The notes below the pieces were generated by a model. That model was not told the DNA's origin. It worked only from the letters and a program-made list of their open reading frames with translations, and did not search any database. Made by a program: the position numbers and the translations under genes. A stretch of DNA of 14,755 bases, from positions 4,144 to 18,898 of the forward strand of contig DATC01000110.1 in the NCBI GenBank assembly GCA_002504495.1, read 5' to 3'. Shown here one piece after another: positions 7,766-13,460 of the stretch. The DNA comes from Methanomassiliicoccaceae archaeon UBA537. Its GTDB lineage: Archaea > Thermoplasmatota > Thermoplasmata > Methanomassiliicoccales > Methanomethylophilaceae. Position 1 is the stretch's first letter; each line of letters starts with the position of its first letter.

Positions 7766-9027
7766 CGGCATTCCTCCGAGCGGAGGCCTATGCGGCTCAT
7801 CGATTCGATGAATCCGGGGTACGAGACATCGGCGCATTCCGGATCATCCATCACGACGGGTCCGTCGCATACTATGGATGCGATTGCCGCGGACATCATG
7901 ATCCTGTGATCGCCATGATGCTCGACGTATCCTCCCTTGAGCCTTTCCACTCCGTGTATCACGCATCCGTCGGATGTTCCTTCGGCATCTCCGCCCAACG
8001 CGTTTATCATCCTGACAGTGGTCTCGATCCTGTCGCTCTCTTTGAATCTGAGCTGGGGGGCGCCGTACAGACGACTGTCGCCTTCGGCGACGCTGAGGAG
8101 GACGGCCGTGATGGGGAAAAGGTCCGGAACGGATCCCATATCCACGGAACACCCTTCGACTCTGTTCTTGGATGCAATCACGGTGCCTGCGTTCGATACG
8201 ATCTCGGCTCCGGCCGATCTCAGGATATCCAGTATCGCCTTGTCGCCCTGCGGATCATCAGGGTCCATTCCGGTGACCTCGCATTCCCCGCCCAGGGCTC
8301 CTGCGACGAGAGGGAATGCGGCGGATGAATAGTCCGCAGGGACGGAATAGTCGTAAGGGCTGTAGCCGTCTCCTCCTGATATACGGAAGGAATTCCCAGT
8401 TCTCATTACCTCTGCACCGTACAGGCGCATCATATGCGTCGTGACATCGAGATACGGAGCGGAGACCATGCTTCCCGTGACCTCGACGGTCGTATCATCT
8501 TCCAGAAGAGGTGACGACATCAGCAACGATGTTATGAACTGGGAGCTGACGCTCCCGTCTATGGAGACGCGCCCTCCGTGCCCGGGGCCTCTCACCGTCA
8601 CAGGAGGTCTTCCGCACTCGGACGATACCGTGGCGCCGCGCGACACCAGGGCATCGAGGAGGGGGCCCATGGGCCTTCTCAGAAGCGACTCGTCTCCGGT
8701 GATGGTGGTGGGACGGTCGAATGTCGAGCATATCCCTGTCAGTATCCTCATGGTGGTTCCGGAATTCATGGCATCGACGATGCGATCCGGGGCATGGAGG
8801 CTTCCGCCGTCTATGGTGGCGGCGGTGCCGTTCAGCTCCATCTTCGCTCCCATGGCCCTGCACGCGTCCATGGTCGCCAGCGTATCGGAGGACAGGAGGC
8901 AGTTGTCCACGATGCTGCGCCCTTCCGACATCGAAGCCAGGAAGACGGCTCTATGGGTGTGGCTTTTGGAAGGAGGGGGAGATGCGGTCCCTCCTATCCT
9001 TCCTCCGGTGAATGAGATGCGCGTCAT
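7735..9027 (-). CDS. aroA: 3-phosphoshikimate 1-carboxyvinyltransferase (EPSP synthase)
   Basis: Adds the enolpyruvyl group of PEP to shikimate 3-phosphate. The 430-residue product is full length with both halves of the fold. Substrate-site motifs are visible: PSKSHTHR (Lys21), MNSGTTMR (87-94, PEP-binding loop), SVSSQFITS (159-167), PDLFP with Asp302, FKESDRIE (328-335) and HGDHR (371-375). The ATG overlaps the stop of the shikimate kinase gene as ATGA, and an AAGGAG lies 6 nt upstream. The frame is open far upstream (to 9441) only as a shadow of the kinase gene. The C-terminal ~10 codons overlap the aroC start and include the only CGA codon of the gene. Confidence 0.96.
   Translation of the reverse strand: MTRISFTGGRIGGTASPPPSKSHTHRAVFLASMSEGRSIVDNCLLSSDTLATMDACRAMGAKMELNGTAATIDGGSLHAPDRIVDAMNSGTTMRILTGICSTFDRPTTITGDESLLRRPMGPLLDALVSRGATVSSECGRPPVTVRGPGHGGRVSIDGSVSSQFITSLLMSSPLLEDDTTVEVTGSMVSAPYLDVTTHMMRLYGAEVMRTGNSFRISGGDGYSPYDYSVPADYSSAAFPLVAGALGGECEVTGMDPDDPQGDKAILDILRSAGAEIVSNAGTVIASKNRVEGCSVDMGSVPDLFPITAVLLSVAEGDSRLYGAPQLRFKESDRIETTVRMINALGGDAEGTSDGCVIHGVERLKGGYVEHHGDHRIMMSAAIASIVCDGPVVMDDPECADVSYPGFIESMSRIGLRSEECRCSDSVREPR
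7773..7777 (-). promoter_or_regulatory. Shine-Dalgarno site that sets the aroC start
   Basis: GGAGG on the minus strand, inside the end of aroA, is separated by 7 nt from the ATG at 7765 and by 1 nt from the ATG at 7771. The spacing favours 7765. Confidence 0.65.
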
Positions 9028-9863
9028 TGTCCGCTCCTTGTGACTGTGAGTATGACATCGTTCTGGTCGAGACCGAGATCCGACGCGAATCCGCGCCCTT
9101 CGTTCCGTGGAACCACAATGGACACCGCAGGTCCGGAGCCCGAGATGCCGGCGCCCAATGCGCCCATGGAGACCGCCTTCTCGGCGACGGAGTTGTCCAC
9201 GCCCTGCACGGAGGAGATTATCCTGCCGTTCATGGTCATGGCCTTGAACGGATCCGTCATGGCGATGGCTATCGCGTCCTTCATGAGAGCAGCCGAACCG
9301 CGAAGAGCCTCGATCGGGACGGCGCCCTTCCGGATCTTGTATCCCGGGACATGGATGATCACATCCAGCTCTTCTATGTCGGATCTGTCCAGGATCTCGT
9401 CCTTGGCATTGTCGGTCATGACGAGTCCGCCGAGTCCGCATCCGCAGGCGTCATCGAACGATCCGGTGATCGTGACCTTCGCCTCTCTCGCGCACTCCAC
9501 ACCGAGCCTTATCAGCTCCAAAGGTCCCAGTTCGAGTCCGATCTCGGCCGCGACGGCTCTGAGGATGGCGTTGCACGCGCAACTGCTGCTCTTCAGCCCT
9601 CTGGATACAGGTATCTCGGAATCGGTGTCAAGCCTCCATGAATCCGGTTCTTCCAATCCGGCGGATTCGTACGCTTTTCTTACGCAGATCGACGCCATGG
9701 TGCCATCTTCGGAAGAGTCGTTCCCTATCCTCACGGTTCTTTCTCCTCCTGTCTCGGAGAATGCTGCACGCGTGGTCAGACCCACTCCTATCGTAGCTCC
9801 GATGCCGCAAGGCATGGCGTTGATGACGGTGATGGCGCCATGCGAGGAACCTACCGATGTCAA
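9024..9863 (-). CDS. aroK: Shikimate kinase, archaeal GHMP type
   Basis: Phosphorylates shikimate at O3 using ATP. It belongs to the GHMP kinase superfamily, unrelated to the bacterial P-loop AroK, and resembles the Methanocaldococcus MJ1440 type: SHGAITVINAMPCGIGATIG at the N-terminus, the GHMP ATP loop PVSRGLKSSSCA (85-96), TITGSFDDA (131-139) and a C-terminal GISGSGPA (239-246). I place the start at a TTG (9863): it lies 7 nt after a GAGGG and overlaps the upstream stop as TTGA, and no ATG or GTG fits the family N-terminus. The product is then 279 residues, normal for the family. The frame continues open to 10637 only as a shadow of the upstream gene. Confidence 0.93.
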   Translation of the reverse strand: MTSVGSSHGAITVINAMPCGIGATIGVGLTTRAAFSETGGERTVRIGNDSSEDGTMASICVRKAYESAGLEEPDSWRLDTDSEIPVSRGLKSSSCACNAILRAVAAEIGLELGPLELIRLGVECAREAKVTITGSFDDACGCGLGGLVMTDNAKDEILDRSDIEELDVIIHVPGYKIRKGAVPIEALRGSAALMKDAIAIAMTDPFKAMTMNGRIISSVQGVDNSVAEKAVSMGALGAGISGSGPAVSIVVPRNEGRGFASDLGLDQNDVILTVTRSGQ

Positions 9864-11164
9864 ATGGCATCCCTCATCGTATCGAACACATTCCTTTTTC
9901 CTGTCCAGGCTTCGAACGAGGCGGCGCCTTGTCCGGCGAGCATATCCTCTCCGCGTATCATGACGCATCCTGCTTCCGTCGCATATCTCATCAGAGGCGT
10001 ATCTCTTCCATAGACCATATCGAACACGGCCTGTCCGCCGCGGATCGACGAGATGCTCACAGGATACGGATCGTCGGAGTACATACCGATGGGCGTGCAG
10101 TTCACGATGAGATCGTGCATCATCACGGGTACCGAATCCGGTCTTCTGAACGAGGCTCCGAATTCGGAAGCGAGCACCGTGCCTGTGGTCTCGTTGCGAC
10201 CCGTCACGGTGACGTCGCATCCGTTCTTCGTCAGGTAGTAGACGCAGGCGCGCGCCGCGCCGCCGGATCCCATCACGAGCGCGCGGCGTCCGTCGACATC
10301 GAATCCGGCCTTTTCCAAGGCGGCTCCTATTCCTACAATGTCCGTGTTGGATCCGGTCAGGATGCCGCCATCGTTCACCACCGTGTTGACCGCGCCTATC
10401 TCCGATGCATCCGCATCGATGCGATCCAGATGATCCATGATCGCCTGTTTGTGGGGCAGTGTGATGTTGAGGCCGCGGATGTCGTACCCGCGAACGACCT
10501 CTTCGATGCAATCGAGGTCGTCGGTCTCGAACGGGAGATAGATCCCGGGGATTCCCGAGGCTTCGAAAGCCGCCATGTGCATGCGTGGAGAACTGCTCTT
10601 GGAGAGGCTTCCTCCCACGATGCCTGTGACCATGCATCCGTCGGCGAGACGCTCCATCGTCTTCACGTCCAGCTGTCCGGGCGCCGTGGGTTTTCCGACG
10701 TAGCCGAATGTGAACTCGTTGTCCAGGATATCGGAACGCACGCGGGTCAGGGTGCCCATGGGACCCATGCCGAGCAATACGTGCCTCCTCTTCACTTCGG
10801 CGGAGGCCTCGAGGATGTCGGCCAGGTCCTTGAAGGAGCGTACCTTGAACGCGCCTTTGGAAATGTCGCCGTCCATGGAACCGAGCATGCGGACGATCTC
10901 CTTCGCGTTCGGCGTCCCTTCATAGTCGTGGACTGATGATACCACTTCCAGGCCGGTATCCGGCCGCGGCTCCTGACCGACGTCTATCATGCCGGAGTAT
11001 CCTGCTGGAAGTATCGACAGGTCCACGGGTCCGCGATACGTGACCAGAGGGGTCCTGTCACCCGTATCCGGGACGTCTCCTAGAAGATCCAGGCGGATCT
11101 CCACCATACCGGTGTTGCAGCGCTCGAGCTCATCGGCGGAATCCAGCGAGGCGCATATCTTCAT
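9860..11164 (-). CDS. aroDE: Fusion of type I 3-dehydroquinate dehydratase and shikimate dehydrogenase
   Basis: Bifunctional enzyme that turns 3-dehydroquinate into 3-dehydroshikimate and then, with NADPH, shikimate. Residues 1-167 are a type I dehydroquinase: EIRLD (22-26), SVHDY with His79, KVRSF with the Schiff-base Lys107, and a C-terminal APGQLDV (161-167). Residues ~175-434 are AroE: SLSKSSSP (186-193, shikimate-binding), NITLPHK with catalytic Lys239, GSNTD with Asp275, and the GSGGAA cofactor loop (299-304). The dehydroquinase half is short, and where I align the conserved second glutamate (Glu86 of E. coli AroD, in MIDLEL) this protein has MIDVGQ with Gly63. The start ATG overlaps the upstream stop as ATGA and follows GGGAGA. 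The same AroD-then-AroE order is known from plants. The 434 residues are colinear with no sign of a frameshift. Confidence 0.95.
   Translation of the reverse strand: MKICASLDSADELERCNTGMVEIRLDLLGDVPDTGDRTPLVTYRGPVDLSILPAGYSGMIDVGQEPRPDTGLEVVSSVHDYEGTPNAKEIVRMLGSMDGDISKGAFKVRSFKDLADILEASAEVKRRHVLLGMGPMGTLTRVRSDILDNEFTFGYVGKPTAPGQLDVKTMERLADGCMVTGIVGGSLSKSSSPRMHMAAFEASGIPGIYLPFETDDLDCIEEVVRGYDIRGLNITLPHKQAIMDHLDRIDADASEIGAVNTVVNDGGILTGSNTDIVGIGAALEKAGFDVDGRRALVMGSGGAARACVYYLTKNGCDVTVTGRNETTGTVLASEFGASFRRPDSVPVMMHDLIVNCTPIGMYSDDPYPVSISSIRGGQAVFDMVYGRDTPLMRYATEAGCVMIRGEDMLAGQGAASFEAWTGKRNVFDTMRDAI
9871..9875 (-). promoter_or_regulatory. Shine-Dalgarno site that supports the TTG start of aroK
   Basis: GAGGG on the minus strand within the end of the upstream aroD-aroE gene lies 7 nt before the TTG at 9863. 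The same spacing is seen for aroC, which supports use of this weak start codon. Confidence 0.55.
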
Positions 11165-12180
11165 CGGATCTCCCTGATGGTCTCGTCGATCTTCATCCCG
11201 AAATGGCGACCTCCGCTCTCGAGTCTCGCCAGGACCTTGTCTCCGGGAACGAGCTTGGTGACGGATATCGCCGAGTCGGATGTGACCAGCTTGACTGTTT
11301 CCGCGTTCTGCAGGATGGTCGTGTACGTTCTCTCTCCATCGGTCGCGGTCACCAGGATGAGAGGTCTGATCTCGACCTTGCATCTGCCTACGGACGAGAG
11401 GCGTGTGGTCCCCGTCCTATCTACGAGAACCACGGTGTCCCCGGATCTGTATTCGCCGAGATACCTGGTCCTTCCTTCCGGTCCGAGGACGTACGCGTGG
11501 ACGGCACCGGCATTGACCCTGAAAGGTCTCGAAGCGACGTAGCCGTTCTCCTCGCTCTCGCTCTGGACAAGGAACAGGCAGGCGGCTTGTGAGCCTACCA
11601 GCATGCCCTCTCCCGGAACCATGTTGGAGATGGTGTCCACGCATACGCGGTCGCCCATCTCGATGTTCTTGATGCCGACGATCTCCACCTCGGAGAGTTC
11701 CACCTCTCCGGTGTCGCGGATTATATCGGTGTATTTCCTCACCGATCCCGGGTCGCTGGTGCAGACGACTATGCCGTCGACACCTCTCTCCATGGTCTGC
11801 ATGTACAGCTTGGCCTGCTCCACGGTGTCGGCGCAGGCGAAGACCTTGGTCGAGGTAGTATGGAATTTCGCGATCATGTTCTCCAGGGGGATGATGGTCC
11901 AATCCCTGGAATCCAGAACGACCCCCTTCCTGCGACCGGCCATGGACATGGCCTTTTCCTGATCCGAGGGAGACGACAGCTCCACAAGCTCATATCCGTC
12001 TCCGAGGCTCCCCTTGTTGTTCACCATGAGGGTGATCTTGCCAAGGTCGGAGAAGTCGAGATCGTCCGAGCGGACGATGGCGCCGGTTATTCCAGATTCC
12101 AGAGCTGAGAGCACCAGCTGTTTCCGGATCTCCTTGTCGTCGGGAAGGTCGGCCCTGATCCAGATCTCTTTGCCCGTCAT
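11161..12180 (-). CDS. aroB': 3-dehydroquinate synthase II
   Basis: Archaeal enzyme that oxidatively deaminates and cyclises ADH (2-amino-3,7-dideoxy-D-threo-hept-6-ulosonate) to 3-dehydroquinate, replacing bacterial AroB. The 339 residues match the family throughout: PLENMIA (98-104), VPGEGMLVGSQ (188-198), RPFRVNAGAVHAYV (218-231), YLGEYRSGDTVVLVD (240-254), and the C-terminal VPGDKVLARLESGGRHFG. The ATG is 4 nt after the stop of the ADH synthase gene; the Shine-Dalgarno is weak, so it may depend on coupling. The stop overlaps the next ATG. The last sense codon is CGA, the only one in the gene. Confidence 0.96.
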   Translation of the reverse strand: MTGKEIWIRADLPDDKEIRKQLVLSALESGITGAIVRSDDLDFSDLGKITLMVNNKGSLGDGYELVELSSPSDQEKAMSMAGRRKGVVLDSRDWTIIPLENMIAKFHTTSTKVFACADTVEQAKLYMQTMERGVDGIVVCTSDPGSVRKYTDIIRDTGEVELSEVEIVGIKNIEMGDRVCVDTISNMVPGEGMLVGSQAACLFLVQSESEENGYVASRPFRVNAGAVHAYVLGPEGRTRYLGEYRSGDTVVLVDRTGTTRLSSVGRCKVEIRPLILVTATDGERTYTTILQNAETVKLVTSDSAISVTKLVPGDKVLARLESGGRHFGMKIDETIREIR

Positions 12181-12184
12181 GCGA

Positions 12185-12979
12185 TCAGCTCAGGTTCTTC
12201 TTCATGGATTCGTCGACGGTGTATCCGTGGAGGACGATATCGGATATCGCCCTGGTCATGCCTTCGACGTTCTTGTGCTGGAACACGTTCCTGCCTATGG
12301 ATACTCCATGGCCTCCAGCTTCGACGGAATCGTAGACCATCTGGAGGATGCTCCTGTCCGAATCCATCTTGGGCCCTCCGGCTATGACAACGGGTGCAAG
12401 GGCGCCTCTGACGACATCCCTGAACGTATCGGGATCGCCGGTATAGCTGCATTTCACGATGTCGGCCCCAAGCTCCGTGGCCACGCGTGCGGCATGCGCT
12501 ATCGCATGGGGATCGTACGAGTTCTCGATCTTGGGTCCACGGGCGTATGCCATGACGATCAGGGGCATCCCCCATTCGTTGCACTGGCGCGATACGGCTC
12601 CGAGATCCTCCAGCATCTCCGGTTCCGTTTCGGCTCCGACGTTGATATGGACGGATACCGCGTCCGCACCGGCTTTGATCGCCTCCTCCACCGTGGCGAC
12701 GAGGACCTTGCTGTTGCTCGTGACGCCCAGGTCGGTGGATGCTGAAAGGTGCATTATGAGTCCGATGTCATGTCCGCTGCTTCTGTAGCTGTAGCGGATG
12801 AGGCCCTTGTGCATAAGCACCGCGGTGGCGCCGCCGTTGGCGACGGCGTCGACGGTCTTCTTCATGTCGTACAGGCCTTCTGTAGGGCCGATCGATATGC
12901 CGTGATCCATAGGCACTATGACGCAGTTCCCGGTGTTCCTGTCGACGATCCTTTCGAGTCTTACGCTCTTTCCGAACAT
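12185..12979 (-). CDS. aroA': 2-amino-3,7-dideoxy-D-threo-hept-6-ulosonate (ADH) synthase
   Basis: First step of the archaeal aromatic pathway: condenses L-aspartate semialdehyde with 6-deoxy-5-ketofructose 1-phosphate to ADH, avoiding erythrose 4-phosphate. It is a class I aldolase fold. The 264 residues contain VPMDHGIS with Asp25, MAYARG with Tyr145 and DIVKCSYTG with the Schiff-base Lys176, plus GGPK (201-204) and IGRNVFQH (228-235) at the phosphate site. Close relatives are archaeal fructose-bisphosphate aldolases; the adjacent DHQ synthase II decides for ADH synthase. I chose ATG 12979: a GTG at 12988 would add three residues, but GTGATC there complements the 16S rRNA end and looks like the ribosome-binding site. 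First gene of the operon. Confidence 0.93.
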   Translation of the reverse strand: MFGKSVRLERIVDRNTGNCVIVPMDHGISIGPTEGLYDMKKTVDAVANGGATAVLMHKGLIRYSYRSSGHDIGLIMHLSASTDLGVTSNSKVLVATVEEAIKAGADAVSVHINVGAETEPEMLEDLGAVSRQCNEWGMPLIVMAYARGPKIENSYDPHAIAHAARVATELGADIVKCSYTGDPDTFRDVVRGALAPVVIAGGPKMDSDRSILQMVYDSVEAGGHGVSIGRNVFQHKNVEGMTRAISDIVLHGYTVDESMKKNLS

Positions 12980-12982
12980 ATA

Positions 12983-12988
12983 GATCAC
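12983..12988 (-). promoter_or_regulatory. Shine-Dalgarno site of the ADH synthase gene
   Basis: GTGATC on the minus strand is complementary to the archaeal 16S rRNA 3' end and sits 3 nt before ATG 12979. It includes the alternative GTG codon and therefore argues for the ATG as the start. Confidence 0.5.
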
Positions 12989-12991
12989 ACT

Positions 12992-13008
12992 GTGCTACGT
13001 GCTAGCAC
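12992..13008. promoter_or_regulatory. Palindrome at the aro operon start, possible operator
   Basis: A perfect 10-bp palindrome GTGCTAGCAC (12999-13008) is flanked at 7-bp spacing by another GTGCTA half (12992-12997). It lies between the TATA box and the first gene, at the expected transcription start, where a bound repressor would block initiation. No regulator gene is in the window, so the operator role is inference. Confidence 0.4.
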
Positions 13009-13019
13009 GCCACTTCCTC

Positions 13020-13027
13020 TATAATAA
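13020..13027 (-). promoter_or_regulatory. TATA box of the aro operon
   Basis: TTATTATA on the minus strand is the only A/T-rich block upstream of the ADH synthase gene. An archaeal start about 25 nt downstream falls near 12998, giving a leader of roughly 20 nt with the GTGATC ribosome site. All seven aro/tyr genes would be read from it. Confidence 0.62.
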
Positions 13028-13174
13028 GTGAACGTGACAGCCACTGGACGCGCCATCGATAGACCTATCTTTAATCCATCGAATGGCATGAACGGAATAG
13101 GCGAACCATGGGGCCTCTATGGACCGGACTCATCACTGCGTTGAGTGCCGGCATGGACGAGTTCTCGGGCAAAT

Positions 13175-13182
13175 GCTTTTAA
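13175..13182 (+). promoter_or_regulatory. TATA box of tRNA-Ala
   Basis: GCTTTTAA is centred about 30 nt before the first tRNA base, as expected for a tRNA transcript with a leader of a few nucleotides. The 13030-13174 spacer between this promoter and the aro promoter shows no clear gene. Confidence 0.5.
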
Positions 13183-13208
13183 CTGATGTCCTTCTACGCC
13201 GGACATGA

Positions 13209-13282
13209 GGGCTGGTAGATCAGTAGGTTAGATCGCCTGCTTTGCAAGCAGGAGGCCGCGAGTTCGAATCTCGCCCAGTCCA
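13209..13282 (+). tRNA. tRNA-Ala, anticodon UGC
   Basis: All arms fold perfectly: acceptor 13209-13215 with 13275-13281, D stem 13218-13221 with 13231-13234, anticodon stem 13236-13240 with 13248-13252, and T stem 13258-13262 with 13270-13274. The anticodon TGC is at 13243-13245. The third acceptor pair is G-U (13211 with 13279), the alanine identity element G3:U70, and the discriminator is A (13282). The next bases are CCT, so a complete 3' CCA is not encoded. No intron. It converges with alaS, whose product charges it. Confidence 0.97.
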
Positions 13283-13416
13283 CCTATTCAGCGTACGGGT
13301 TTCCGGTCGCTGCGATTCTGTCAAACTTGTACCTGTCGCCATCGGGGTCGGCCCCATGCAGGAATCGAGATGGAGGCCCCGCCACGGGCGCTCATGGCTA
13401 ATCGGGCAGGGCGTCA

Positions 13417-13450
13417 GAAAGAGAAAGGACGTCCCCGGTCGCCCGGGAAC
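13417..13450 (-). terminator. Hairpin terminator after alaS
   Basis: On the minus strand an 8-bp stem (13443-13450 with 13431-13438, one G-U pair) closes a GCGA tetraloop (13439-13442), followed by a pyrimidine-rich tract (13417-13429). It begins 10 nt after the alaS stop. The rest of 13283-13460 shows nothing further that I can support. Confidence 0.7.
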
Positions 13451-13460
13451 GATGATTTGA

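Noticed and set aside
7766..7837. Longer start for chorismate synthase at 7837 or 7771
   Set aside because: The added residues do not match the family, and the GGAGG spacing fits 7765.
9028..9441. Extension of the EPSP synthase frame upstream of 9027
   Set aside because: It is a shadow of the shikimate kinase gene, rich in Arg, Gly and His, and the family N-terminus, Shine-Dalgarno and ATGA overlap all fit 9027.
9864..10637. Extension of the shikimate kinase frame upstream of 9863
   Set aside because: It overlaps the AroE domain in another frame and has no similarity to GHMP kinases.
13108..13182. A 24-codon small ORF in the spacer between the aro operon and tRNA-Ala
   Set aside because: No Shine-Dalgarno and only a poor TATA-like TCTTTAAT near 13067-13075; it runs into the tRNA promoter. 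It cannot be supported from the sequence alone.
13186..13206. 6-bp inverted repeat just before tRNA-Ala
   Set aside because: Weak stem with a 9-nt loop that lies largely upstream of the expected transcript start; probably chance.
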